Part shown: positions 45,371 through 54,328 of the stretch, piece after piece | Layout: every line of letters starts with the position of its first letter | Numbering within the stretch: position 1 is the stretch's first letter | Source of the DNA: Bacillus sp. FJAT-26390 | GTDB taxonomy: Bacteria; Bacillota; Bacilli; Paenibacillales; Paenibacillaceae | NCBI RefSeq assembly: GCF_001682865.1 | Contig: NZ_MAQX01000001.1 | Span: 682,001 to 746,000 of the forward strand | Reading direction: 5' to 3' | Length of the DNA stretch: 64,000 nucleotides | Made by a program: the position numbers and the translations under genes | Notes under the pieces: generated by a model | The model's input: only the letters and a program-made list of their open reading frames with translations | Told to the model about the DNA's origin: nothing | Databases searched by the model: none

Positions 45371-46581
45371 CCTTTTAACTCCTCTGAGCGGGTGCTCGCA
45401 ATGCTAAGCCGAGACGACTTACGCTCCGCCATGTACCATACCACTACAAGTGAAAATGCCATTGCTCCGAGTAGAGAGCCAAACAGAAAGCCGCCGTTGA
45501 GGCCCCAGCTTTCATTCAACCATCCAGCTAAAAATGGCCCCGAGAACATGCCGATTGCGTATAGTGCTTGGTACAAGCCCATGGCGGTCGCGCGTCCGGG
45601 AAGCTCTACGTCACGAATGGCAAGTCCGAGCAAAAGGGGCATATGCAGCCCTTGCGCAAAACCATTAATCGCCTGCGTCATGACAAGTACGCCGAACGAG
45701 TCCGCAAAAACCATGGCAGCCGTACATATCGTGCTCAAAATAAAGCCAGTGCCAATGGTGCCCCAATAGCCAAACCGAGGCGTAAACCACCTTGCCGTTA
45801 CGAGTGAAGCGAAGGCATGGGGAAGCATGAAAGCAAATACGAGCATCGTCAGCTTAAGTCCGCCCGCTCCCATTTCTTCCGCTTTGAGCGGCGTAAAGCC
45901 AAACATCGTAATGAATAGTACGCCATGAGCGAGAATGGACAGCATCGATACCTGAAGCAGCGTCTTTGTTTTCACAACACTTTTGATCATTGCAAAAGAC
46001 ATCCCTGGCTGATCACGCTGCTCGGTGCTCGGCTCTTTCAACATGAAAGCAAGCAGCAATCCGATTGCAGCAATTGCCGCCCCGACAGTGAAAGGGGCGT
46101 TCGGGTTAAAGCCGTCACTCAACCAGCCGCTGAGCAGCATCCCGATCATTTGGCCAGATACCGTCATGACGCTAATATTGCCCATTGCACGGCCGGTTTG
46201 CCCCGCGCCAAAATAACTGGCGTACAGCACGGTAAACGCGACCCAGGTGGAAGCGCAAACGCCTGCCATCAGCCTGCCCGCAAGCGGCCATAGCCAATGA
46301 TCTGGTATAAGAAACAACAAGCAGCTGATGGCTGCAGTCAACATTCCAAGCACGATGAACGGCTTGCGTTTCCCGAACCGATCCGACAGGATGCCGAGCG
46401 GAAAACGGACGAACATCTGCACGAAGCCGTAGCTTCCGAGCACGATGCCGATAAAAGGCAATGAAAATCCCCGATCGCTTAGGTAAGGCGATAGAGTTGG
46501 CACGTATACGTACATAGAAGTCCAGTATAAAATCGTAATCGTCGTAAAAAGCAACCTTTGTGCAGCTGTGATTGGTTTCAT
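45367..46581 (-). CDS. MFS transporter
   Basis: A 404-residue major-facilitator carrier with about 12 spans. Motif A appears as GILSDRFGKRKPF (about 62-74). The two halves and their loops are typical of small drug/metabolite exporters, but the substrate is not evident. It is the first gene of a two-gene minus-strand operon with the HAD hydrolase, overlapping it in ATGA. Confidence 0.9.
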   Translation of the reverse strand: MKPITAAQRLLFTTITILYWTSMYVYVPTLSPYLSDRGFSLPFIGIVLGSYGFVQMFVRFPLGILSDRFGKRKPFIVLGMLTAAISCLLFLIPDHWLWPLAGRLMAGVCASTWVAFTVLYASYFGAGQTGRAMGNISVMTVSGQMIGMLLSGWLSDGFNPNAPFTVGAAIAAIGLLLAFMLKEPSTEQRDQPGMSFAMIKSVVKTKTLLQVSMLSILAHGVLFITMFGFTPLKAEEMGAGGLKLTMLVFAFMLPHAFASLVTARWFTPRFGYWGTIGTGFILSTICTAAMVFADSFGVLVMTQAINGFAQGLHMPLLLGLAIRDVELPGRATAMGLYQALYAIGMFSGPFLAGWLNESWGLNGGFLFGSLLGAMAFSLVVVWYMAERKSSRLSIASTRSEELKG

Positions 46582-46758
46582 CGCCGTAAAACATCCCCTT
46601 TCTGCTTCACTTTAGCGCAAAGCAGCCTATGTTGCCACTGTTGTTTTTGTAGGTAATCGCGCCCATTTGGGAAACTTTCACCTTCCATCGGCGTATTAAG
46701 CAAAGAACTTCCTAAGATCACAGCCTATAGCAACCAATAATTGAAGAGGTGAATGTTG

Positions 46759-47301
46759 ATGGAAAAAGAAAAGCGTCAAACAAAAAAATGGGTCAAAGAG
46801 CTTAGAGAATGGACGGTATCGCTAAGCATTGCGATTGTTGTAGCACTGCTGTTCCAGACGTATGTATATGCGCAGTCGGAAGTTCAAAACGTATCCATGC
46901 AAAATACGCTTGTAGCGGGACAACGATTAATAGAGGACAAGTGGTCCTATCGCTTCCATGAGCCGCAGCATGGGGATATCGTTATTATTAGCGGTCCTGA
47001 GAGCGAGCTGCGCCTAATCAAACGAGTAGTAGGCCTGCCTGGCGATGTGATTGACATGAAAGATGGAGAGGTTTACATAAACGGTGAAAAAATTAAAGAG
47101 GAGTATGTCAAAGGCCAAACCTTTGCAGGCAGCATAGCGGTACCATTCAAGGTAGAAGAGGGGCAGCTCTTCGTCATGGGGGACAACCGCGAGCATAGTA
47201 TGGACAGCAGGGAGCTTGGTCCGATCGCAAGGTCAAGCATCGAAGGAAAAGCAATATTCCGCATTTGGCCGTTTCCGAAGTTCGGTACGCTAAATGAATA
47301 G
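46759..47301 (+). CDS. sipS: Signal peptidase I
   Basis: A 180-residue type I leader peptidase. One N-terminal membrane span (about 15-37) precedes the catalytic Ser46 in QNVSMQNTL; the general base Lys88 is in LRLIKRVVGLPGD, and the box VMGDNREHSMDSRELG follows. ATG 46759 lies 6 nt after AGAGGTGA (46745-46752); ATG 46753 would abut the site. It processes secreted preproteins at the outer membrane face. It is followed after 19 bases by a DUF4184 gene. Confidence 0.95.
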   Translation: MEKEKRQTKKWVKELREWTVSLSIAIVVALLFQTYVYAQSEVQNVSMQNTLVAGQRLIEDKWSYRFHEPQHGDIVIISGPESELRLIKRVVGLPGDVIDMKDGEVYINGEKIKEEYVKGQTFAGSIAVPFKVEEGQLFVMGDNREHSMDSRELGPIARSSIEGKAIFRIWPFPKFGTLNE

Positions 47302-47320
47302 AAGGAGCTGTAACTAAAGC

Positions 47321-48241
47321 ATGCCGTTTACGTTATCGCATCCCTTGTTTGCAGCGCCGCTTAAGAAAGGGATTCCTTCCTTAAGCCTAACGGGCTTAAT
47401 ACTTGGCAGTATGGCGCCGGATTTGGAATACTTTATCGCCATGCAGCCGTTTCGATCCATCGGCCATTCCTTTTCGGGCTTCTTTTTGCTTGCGCTACCT
47501 ATCTGTGTAGCGCTTGCGTTTGCATTTCACCGCATCATAAAACCTGCACTGCCTGCGATGCTGCCAAACGCCCGTGGTGTCAATCAATTTGCCGCTTACT
47601 TGAATCGCCCTTGGAAAATGGCGACAACAGCTGAGCGGCTGTTCTTTTTATTATCGCTGTTTATCGGTTTCTATTCGCATGTGTTTTTAGATCATTTTAC
47701 GCATAGCAGCGGATATTTTGTGCTAAGACTGCCTGTTTTGCAAAGCATGATCTTTGGCGATCATGTTTACCATATCCTCCAGCTGTCGTTGTCGGTTCTT
47801 GGCGCATTCGTTCCTGGTTTATATTTCATGTATAGCTATCTGAATTGGTATAAGAAACGGGATCGGAATAAAAAACATAACTACTCACGAGGCTTCTATT
47901 TACAATGGGGACTTGCTATTTCCATCACATTCGTATTGTTTTTAGGCAAACTCCTTTTCTCGGGCAACTTCTTTTCCATCAGTATTTGGGTTGTTGCGCC
48001 GATAACATCTGCATTTGTTGGTTTGTATGTGACCGCAATGCTGCAAATGGCGGTCCAGAGTCGGCAAAAAAGGTTAGGCATTCTATATGCGCTACTGCTG
48101 CTTGTCATTATTGTCGGCTATAAACTCTTCTTCTATCAGTCGGAGTTTTCAATAACCGTCTGGGTTGTATACCACTGGATATTATCTGCTGTCATTGTGG
48201 CGAGCACGTATTTAAGCCGCGGAAGAAGTAAATCCAATTAA
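47321..48241 (+). CDS. DUF4184 membrane protein
   Basis: A 306-residue membrane protein of the DUF4184 family. The N terminus has PFTLSHPLF and LGSMAPDLEYF; the centre HVFLDHFTHSSGYF adds more His and Asp residues, as in metal-dependent membrane hydrolases. Six or seven spans are predicted. It lies directly after sipS in the same operon. Function unknown. Confidence 0.87.
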   Translation: MPFTLSHPLFAAPLKKGIPSLSLTGLILGSMAPDLEYFIAMQPFRSIGHSFSGFFLLALPICVALAFAFHRIIKPALPAMLPNARGVNQFAAYLNRPWKMATTAERLFFLLSLFIGFYSHVFLDHFTHSSGYFVLRLPVLQSMIFGDHVYHILQLSLSVLGAFVPGLYFMYSYLNWYKKRDRNKKHNYSRGFYLQWGLAISITFVLFLGKLLFSGNFFSISIWVVAPITSAFVGLYVTAMLQMAVQSRQKRLGILYALLLLVIIVGYKLFFYQSEFSITVWVVYHWILSAVIVASTYLSRGRSKSN

Positions 48242-48260
48242 TTTAATCCATTAAATTTTT
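48240..48260 (+). terminator. Weak AT-rich terminator-like hairpin
   Basis: AATTTAA pairs with TTAAATT around TCCA, followed by T residues. The stem is only A-T pairs, so this is a tentative call. Confidence 0.4.
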
Positions 48261-48413
48261 TATGGCATTAAATATATGCCGCATTAATCAAATGTAACCT
48301 AATTCCAACCAAACGTAATAATTTTGTAAGAAATGGTTCCTAGTTCGTTTAGAAATACCCTTTATGATTAACCATAGACTCAACAATAAAGTTTAAGCGA
48401 GGCGTGAACGGGA

Positions 48414-49892
48414 TTGTCGATTCGAGTGAAGCTCTACATGTCTTACTTAGCCATGATTTTTGTGCCTCTCATTATTATGCTTGTATTTGTAGTATTCGTC
48501 TTTTACGCACGTGGGGAAGAGGATGTCCGTCAATATTTCGAAAATGAGCGCAAGGAGCCCTATCAACAAGCACTCGTCTTCGGCGAATTGTCTTATGTGT
48601 TAAAGAATGATTCAGGACAGCTGGAGAAGGAGAAGTATTTGACTGACATCCAAGAAAGGCTCGGAGAGCTTTGGGCTGGTCTTTTGATTTCCAAGGATGG
48701 GCAAATCATATCGATTGCGCCTTTCCTCGAAAATCTCGACCTGGGGCAAAATTGGCAAAAGCTGCTGGACCTTCCGCCTGAGACGGTGACCTTTCATTCA
48801 TTCCGGTTCGAAACCAATGTGATGCATTTCGTTTATCCGGATGGAAGCGAAGGCAAGGTGGTGCTTTTTAGGCGAAAGAACACCGTTCCTATTCATTGGA
48901 GACCCGCAAGCAATGTATTAGGCTTGGCACTGATTGGATTAACAAGCCTTCTGCTTACCTATTTTGTATCCAGAAGCATTATTCGTCCGATTAAGAAGCT
49001 GGAAGCAGCGGCGCTGCAAATAAAGGATGGTGATTTGTCACATAAGGTTGAAGCGACGACCAAAGGGGAAATTGGACAGCTAAGCATCGCTTTTGAAGAA
49101 ATGAGAGTGAGGCTGCAGCAATCCATCGATCAAAGCTTGCAATATGAAGAGAACCGAAAGATGCTGCTCTCCCATATTTCACATGATTTAAAAACGCCGA
49201 TATCAGCTATCAAAGGTTATGTCGAAGGCATAATGGACGGCATTGCCAATACGGATGACATGCGCAAGCGTTACATGGAGACGATCTATCTGAAGGCAAC
49301 GGATATGGACCAATTGATCGATGAGCTTTTTCTCTTCTCGAAGCTCGACCTCCAAACCGTCGCATTTGATTTCAAAGTCATCGATATCGGCCGTTATATG
49401 GCGCATTTTTTGGAAGAACAGCGCTTTGATCTGGACAAGTCGGGCGTAAAACTGCTCTATTCGGAGGATGACGCGAAATCGATCTTGATCGCCGCAGATC
49501 CTGATAAGCTCAGCCGCGTTCTCACTAATGTGTTGAATAATTGCGTCAAATATATGGGTCAGGAATCCGAGCTCGCAGACAAGGAAATTAAAGTCAGAGT
49601 GAAGGAGCAAGGGCAATACGCCCTGGTCGAGATCGAAGACACAGGTCCTGGAATTGATGCTGAGGACTTGCCGTATATTTTCGATCGATTCTATCGTGCT
49701 GAGCAATCGCGAAACTCGGAAACAGGAGGAAGCGGCCTTGGCCTCGCGATTGTCAAACAAATTATTGAAGGGCATGGCGGTGTCGTATGGGCAGAGAATG
49801 CAGAGCATGGCGGGGCCAGATTCTGTCTGAAGCTGCCGAGATCGACAACTGTTAAAACGGTGGATGAGCATGAAGAACATACTAATTATTGA
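48414..49892 (+). CDS. Two-component sensor histidine kinase
   Basis: A 492-residue membrane kinase. Spans near residues 10-32 and 165-187 flank an extracellular domain of about 130 residues with no clear family. A HAMP domain (about 188-240) leads to the HisKA box HISHDLKTP with phospho-acceptor His257, and the ATPase region has NVLNNCVKYM, DTGPGIDAEDL, FDRFYRAEQSR and GGSGLGLAI. It starts with TTG behind AGGCGTGA. It overlaps the response regulator gene and lies upstream of an RND pump, so it may sense a membrane-active compound (inference). Confidence 0.93.
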   Translation: MSIRVKLYMSYLAMIFVPLIIMLVFVVFVFYARGEEDVRQYFENERKEPYQQALVFGELSYVLKNDSGQLEKEKYLTDIQERLGELWAGLLISKDGQIISIAPFLENLDLGQNWQKLLDLPPETVTFHSFRFETNVMHFVYPDGSEGKVVLFRRKNTVPIHWRPASNVLGLALIGLTSLLLTYFVSRSIIRPIKKLEAAALQIKDGDLSHKVEATTKGEIGQLSIAFEEMRVRLQQSIDQSLQYEENRKMLLSHISHDLKTPISAIKGYVEGIMDGIANTDDMRKRYMETIYLKATDMDQLIDELFLFSKLDLQTVAFDFKVIDIGRYMAHFLEEQRFDLDKSGVKLLYSEDDAKSILIAADPDKLSRVLTNVLNNCVKYMGQESELADKEIKVRVKEQGQYALVEIEDTGPGIDAEDLPYIFDRFYRAEQSRNSETGGSGLGLAIVKQIIEGHGGVVWAENAEHGGARFCLKLPRSTTVKTVDEHEEHTNY

Positions 49893-50559
49893 AGACGAGA
49901 AGGCCATAGCCGAGCTCGAACGTGATTATTTGGAAAGCTACGGCTTCTCCGTTCATATTGAAGGGAGGGGCGATATCGGGCTGCAAAAAGCTTTAGAAGG
50001 CAAGTTTGACCTTATTATTTTGGATGTGATGCTGCCTAAAATTGACGGTTTCGAAATATGCCGTCAAATCAGGCAGTCAGTCAATATTCCAGTACTAATG
50101 GTGACAGCCAAAAAGGAAGACATCGATAAAATTAGAGGCCTCGGCCTCGGCGCTGATGATTATATGACCAAACCATTCAGCCCAAGCGAGCTCGTTGCTC
50201 GTGTGAAAGCACACTTGGCTCGATATGAACGGCTCACTGGCGATAAAGGCGAGCGAGGCGACCATATTCGCATTCGCGGCTTATTTATCGATAAGCTCTC
50301 GCGCAGAGTTATGATTCATGAACAGGAAGCGATGCTGACCTCGAAGGAATACGAGCTTCTGCTGCTGCTCGCTTCTCATCCGAATCGGGTATTCGAGAAG
50401 GAAGAGCTGTTTGAGCGGATATGGGGACTTGATTCCAACGGTGACGCAGCAACGGTTACGGTCCATATTCGGAGGCTGCGCGAGAAGATAGAGCATGATC
50501 CATCTAAGCCTCAGTATATTGAGACGATTTGGGGAGTGGGCTATCGCTTTAAAGTTTAG
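49870..50559 (+). CDS. OmpR/PhoB-family response regulator
   Basis: A 229-residue regulator. The receiver domain has acidic EDE (9-11), phospho-acceptor Asp52 in ILDVMLP, and the Lys in TKPFSPSEL. The C-terminal winged helix ends in VTVHIRRLREKIEHDP and WGVGYRFKV. ATG 49870 is preferred (GGTGG 6 nt upstream) over ATG 49864. It overlaps the kinase gene by 23 bases and lies 41 bases before the RND pump gene, so all three form an operon. Confidence 0.95.
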   Translation: MKNILIIEDEKAIAELERDYLESYGFSVHIEGRGDIGLQKALEGKFDLIILDVMLPKIDGFEICRQIRQSVNIPVLMVTAKKEDIDKIRGLGLGADDYMTKPFSPSELVARVKAHLARYERLTGDKGERGDHIRIRGLFIDKLSRRVMIHEQEAMLTSKEYELLLLLASHPNRVFEKEELFERIWGLDSNGDAATVTVHIRRLREKIEHDPSKPQYIETIWGVGYRFKV

Positions 50560-50600
50560 CAAGGCAAGCAAGGTAGATAGAAAACGAGGAGTGGAACCTA

Positions 50601-53600
50601 TTGAAAAGTATTATCCGATTTTCGCTTAACAACAAATTTGCATTATGGATTCTAACGCTTCTTATTTTATTCGCGGGACTTTATTCGGGTATGAATATGA
50701 AAATGGAAACATTGCCGGATATTACCGTTCCGATCGTTAGCGTCACAACGGTATATCCTGGCGCTGCGCCGGAAGAAATTATGGAGAAGGTCACGAAACC
50801 GATTGAACAGCGCACGCGCAATCTAAAGGGCGTTAACGTAGTTAGCTCAACGTCCTATGAGAATGCTTCGTCGGTCGTCATCGAATATACGTATGAGACG
50901 AATATGGATGAAGCGGCTGCAGAAGTGAAAAATGTGCTAGCTGAGATATCGCTCCCAGATGGAGCGCAGGATCCCTCTGTATCCCGTATCAGCCTGAATG
51001 CTTTCCCGGTATTGTCGCTTAGCTTATCTAACGACAAAATGAACTTGGAGCAGCTTACGAAGGAAGTGCAAAACAATATTTTGCCTCGTATGCAAGGTAT
51101 TGATGGCGTAGCCAGCATTCAATTGTCCGGGCAAAACGTCATGGAAGGCGAGCTTGCCTTCAAAGCGGACAAACTGAAACAAATCGGATTAACGCAGGAC
51201 ATGGTGAAAGGCATCATTCAAGCCTCGGCCATATCGGTGCCCCTTGGCATATATGAATTTGGCGATTCGGAGAAAGCGATCGTCGTTGACGGAAATGTTT
51301 CCAGTGAGGATGACTTGAAAAATTTAATCATCGTCCCGGGCGTCAAGCTTAGCGATATTGCGGATATCAGCATTGTCGGCAAAGCGGAATCGATCTCCAG
51401 AACGAACGGCAAGGACGCCATTGGCTTGAACGTCGTGAAATCGGCCGATGCGAATACGGTCGATGTCGTAAACAACGTCAAAGCCGAAATCAAAGAGCTG
51501 GAAAGCAAAAATGCCGGCTTGTCCATCGTAACGACGCTTGATCAAGGCAAGCCAATCGAGGATTCCGTTCATACGATGCTTAGCAAAGCGATTATCGGAG
51601 CATTGTTCGCGGTTATCATCATTATGATTTTCTTGCGTGACATTCGTTCCACGATCATTGCAGTCGTATCCATTCCACTGTCTATCCTGATTGCACTTCT
51701 GGTTCTCGGACAAATGGATATTACGTTAAACATTATGACGCTAGGCGCAATGACCGTTGCAATCGGGCGCGTTATCGATGACTCGATTGTCGTTATCGAG
51801 AACGTCTACCGAAGGATGGCGCTCTCTACTGAGAAGCTGAAAGGCAAGGACTTGATTCTCGATGCAACGAAGGAAATGTTCATACCGATCTTGGCGTCTA
51901 CGGTCGTAACGATCGCAGTATTCCTGCCGCTCGGACTTGTGTCTGGCATGATTGGCGAAATGTTCCTTCCCTTCGCATTAACAATCGTTTTCGCACTGCT
52001 TGCATCACTTCTTGTTGCCATTACCGTTGTTCCAATGCTGGCGCATATGATGTTCCGCAAAGGATTGAAGCCAGGCAAAGCGCATCATGATAAGCCAGGA
52101 CGTACGGCTGAATGGTACAAAAGCGTGCTTCGCTGGTCGCTAAACCACAAGCTGGTCGCTTTTGGATTGGCTGTTCTCCTTCTTGTAGGCAGCTTGTTCC
52201 TCATTCCGGTAATCGGCACCAGCTTCATCGCTGGCGACGAGCAAAAAATGATGGTCGTTTCCTACAACCCTGCACCAGGCGAAACACGCGAGCAAGTTGA
52301 GAAAATGGCACTGGACGCTGAAAATAAATTAATGGGCCGCGAAGGCATCAACGTCGTGCAATATGCGGTTGGCGGACAAAATCCATTCAGCCCGGGAGCG
52401 TCCAAGCAAGCGTTGTTCAACCTGAGCTATGACGAGAAGTTTGCTGGATTTACGGAAGAGAAAGAAAAAATAGTACCGCTGCTGCAGGAGCTTGGCGGCA
52501 AAGGCGAATGGAAGCAGCAAGACTTTGCAGGCGGCGGTCTTGGCGGATCGGGAATATCCATGCTCGTATACGGACCGGATATGAAGTCGCTTCAGCCCGT
52601 TGTTGATGATTTAATTACGAAGCTTGAAGGCAACAAGGATTTGAAAAATATTGATTCCAGCTTATCCGAAACCTATGAGCAGTACCGCTTAGTAGCTAAT
52701 CAAGAAAAGCTAAGTCAAAACGGCCTAACGGCTGGTCAAATCGCGATGGCGCTGAGTCCCGTTCATGAACGTCCAGTGCTGACGACGATTGAAAAGGACG
52801 GCGAGCAATTTAATGTGTATGTGAAAGTTGAAGCCAAAACCTATACAGATAAAGCGGATCTTGAAAATGTGAAGCTGACATCGCAAATGGGTACAGAAGT
52901 TGCGCTTAAAGATGTTGTGACAATCGAGGAAGGCGAGTCGCCTAACACGATCACAAGACGTGATGACCGCATTTACGCTGAGGTCAAAGCTGATGTAACG
53001 GCATCCGATGTAGGGAAAGTATCTGCGGAAATTCAGAAGATGATAGACGATACTAAACTGCCCGCTGGCATTGACATCGATATGGGCGGCGTTACGGAGC
53101 AAATCAATGAATCGTTCACACAGCTTGGTCTAGCGATGCTTGCCGCAATTGCGGTTGTATATCTAGTGCTTGTCATCACGTTTGGCGGAGCATTAACGCC
53201 ATTCGCCATTTTGTTCTCCCTGCCGTTTACGATTATCGGCGCATTGGTAGGCTTGCTCATCGCTGGCGAAACACTCAGTGTGACGGCAATGATCGGAGCG
53301 CTGATGCTTATCGGAATTGTCGTAACGAATGCGATCGTACTCGTAGACCGCGTTATTCAGAAGGAGAAAGAAGGTTTGTCCGTACGCGATGCATTGATTG
53401 AAGCAGCGGGTACGCGCCTTCGTCCGATCTTGATGACGGCGATTGCTACTGTTGGAGCATTGCTTCCGCTTGCGCTCGGATTTGAATCCGGCGGCTTGAT
53501 CTCCAAAGGGATGGCGGTTACCGTTATCGGCGGCTTAACAAGCTCTACGCTGCTCACGCTCATTATCGTGCCTGTCGTTTACGAGTTCTTGAACCGCAAG

Positions 53601-53630
53601 AAGAAAACTCGCGCAGTCGAACAAGAATAA
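50601..53630 (+). CDS. RND-family efflux transporter (AcrB/SwrC-like)
   Basis: A 1009-residue resistance-nodulation-division pump with 12 predicted spans and two large extracellular loops, the usual AcrB plan. Conserved segments are TLPDITVPIV near 37, GAMTVAIGRVIDDSIVVIEN (span 4 with the proton-relay Asp pair region) and later GIVVTNAIVLVD. In B. subtilis the related SwrC exports surfactin and gives self-resistance (family knowledge). There is no membrane-fusion protein gene beside it, typical for Gram-positives. It starts with TTG behind GAGGAG and ends 263 bases before the TOMM precursor. Confidence 0.92.
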   Translation: MKSIIRFSLNNKFALWILTLLILFAGLYSGMNMKMETLPDITVPIVSVTTVYPGAAPEEIMEKVTKPIEQRTRNLKGVNVVSSTSYENASSVVIEYTYETNMDEAAAEVKNVLAEISLPDGAQDPSVSRISLNAFPVLSLSLSNDKMNLEQLTKEVQNNILPRMQGIDGVASIQLSGQNVMEGELAFKADKLKQIGLTQDMVKGIIQASAISVPLGIYEFGDSEKAIVVDGNVSSEDDLKNLIIVPGVKLSDIADISIVGKAESISRTNGKDAIGLNVVKSADANTVDVVNNVKAEIKELESKNAGLSIVTTLDQGKPIEDSVHTMLSKAIIGALFAVIIIMIFLRDIRSTIIAVVSIPLSILIALLVLGQMDITLNIMTLGAMTVAIGRVIDDSIVVIENVYRRMALSTEKLKGKDLILDATKEMFIPILASTVVTIAVFLPLGLVSGMIGEMFLPFALTIVFALLASLLVAITVVPMLAHMMFRKGLKPGKAHHDKPGRTAEWYKSVLRWSLNHKLVAFGLAVLLLVGSLFLIPVIGTSFIAGDEQKMMVVSYNPAPGETREQVEKMALDAENKLMGREGINVVQYAVGGQNPFSPGASKQALFNLSYDEKFAGFTEEKEKIVPLLQELGGKGEWKQQDFAGGGLGGSGISMLVYGPDMKSLQPVVDDLITKLEGNKDLKNIDSSLSETYEQYRLVANQEKLSQNGLTAGQIAMALSPVHERPVLTTIEKDGEQFNVYVKVEAKTYTDKADLENVKLTSQMGTEVALKDVVTIEEGESPNTITRRDDRIYAEVKADVTASDVGKVSAEIQKMIDDTKLPAGIDIDMGGVTEQINESFTQLGLAMLAAIAVVYLVLVITFGGALTPFAILFSLPFTIIGALVGLLIAGETLSVTAMIGALMLIGIVVTNAIVLVDRVIQKEKEGLSVRDALIEAAGTRLRPILMTAIATVGALLPLALGFESGGLISKGMAVTVIGGLTSSTLLTLIIVPVVYEFLNRKKKTRAVEQE

Positions 53631-53660
53631 GAGTGAGTGATTTATGCCTAAAGGCGTAAT

Positions 53661-53704
53661 AAAAGGCTGTTTTCAAGGTCAATGACCTTGAAGGCAGCCT
53701 TTTT
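53661..53704 (+). terminator. Intrinsic terminator after RND gene
   Basis: AAAAGGCTG ... CAGCCTTTTT with an inner CAAGGTC/GACCTTG stem and a T run. It separates the pump operon from the TOMM cluster. Confidence 0.85.
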
Positions 53705-53893
53705 GCTTGCGATTGAAAATAGGCATGATTTCCGTATCTAGGCGGATGAATCAGTAACACTAGCGGAGGTAATTTCATACGTATATGTCATGAACGATCT
53801 GCGGCATATGGCCAGTTTGAGCTGCTTGGTATACAGTTGTTCATTCTTGTCTAACCGCTTAAAAAATCATAACACATAACGGAGGCTACTGAG

Positions 53894-54145
53894 ATGAATG
53901 AGTTTAAGAATGATCTGCAAAATTTGAATATTGACCCGTACAAAACAAGCGGAATGACGCCAAATGGCGGCCAAGGTCAAGTTGATCCTAACAATTCACG
54001 GCTATGCATCGGCTTTTGTATTGGCTTTTGCATCGGCTTCTGTTCCTGCGGCGGCTGCGGCGGCTGTGGCGGTTGTGCTCGTTGCGCGGGCTGCGCACGC
54101 TGCGGTGGCTGTGCTCGTTGCGGAGGATGTGCACGCTGTCGCTAA
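53894..54145 (+). CDS. TOMM precursor peptide, heterocycloanthracin/sonorensin-like
   Basis: An 83-residue ribosomal peptide precursor. The leader (about 1-37) has FKNDLQNLNIDPYKT, like leaders of the heterocycloanthracin/sonorensin group. The core (38-83) has 15 cysteines and one serine: three CIGF units (38-49), C50-S51, then Cys every third residue (CGG, CAR, CAG units) to the end. These residues are the expected substrates for thiazole and oxazole formation. Four arginine-bearing CAR units plus the final Arg make the core cationic. GGAGG (53881-53885) is 8 nt before the ATG. The DNA is itself repetitive (12-nt then 9-nt units). The exact product and bioactivity are unknown. Confidence 0.92.
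   Translation: MNEFKNDLQNLNIDPYKTSGMTPNGGQGQVDPNNSRLCIGFCIGFCIGFCSCGGCGGCGGCARCAGCARCGGCARCGGCARCR
53998..54143 (+). repeat. Coding tandem repeats in the precursor core
   Basis: Three near-identical 12-nt units encode CIGF, followed by some ten 9-nt units encoding C-x-x. Such repeats can expand or shrink by slippage and so change ring number. Confidence 0.85.
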
Positions 54146-54178
54146 TGCATTTTAAATAAGGCAAATGAATGAGAAAAT

Positions 54179-54226
54179 GAGGGCGCTCCTGTAAGCGATT
54201 CAGCTGACAGGGGCTCTCTTTTTTTT
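54179..54226 (+). terminator. Terminator-like hairpin between precursor and enzymes
   Basis: An imperfect stem (GCTCCTGT with ACAGGGGC, extended by GAG/CTC-type pairs) is followed by eight T residues. It may let the precursor be made in excess, with partial read-through to the enzyme genes. Confidence 0.7.
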
Positions 54227-54328
54227 CTATATAAGATCTAGCATGACGGACAAATAGCCTTACATACCTTTAAAGAAGTAATGTTGAACTGTTTGTTTTG
54301 CATAATTCACGATAAGGAGGAATGGCGT

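Noticed and set aside
53964..54155. Ala/Val-rich ORF in another frame of the precursor gene
   Set aside because: It is a shadow of the Cys-codon repeats; the Cys frame has the ribosome site, leader and cluster context.
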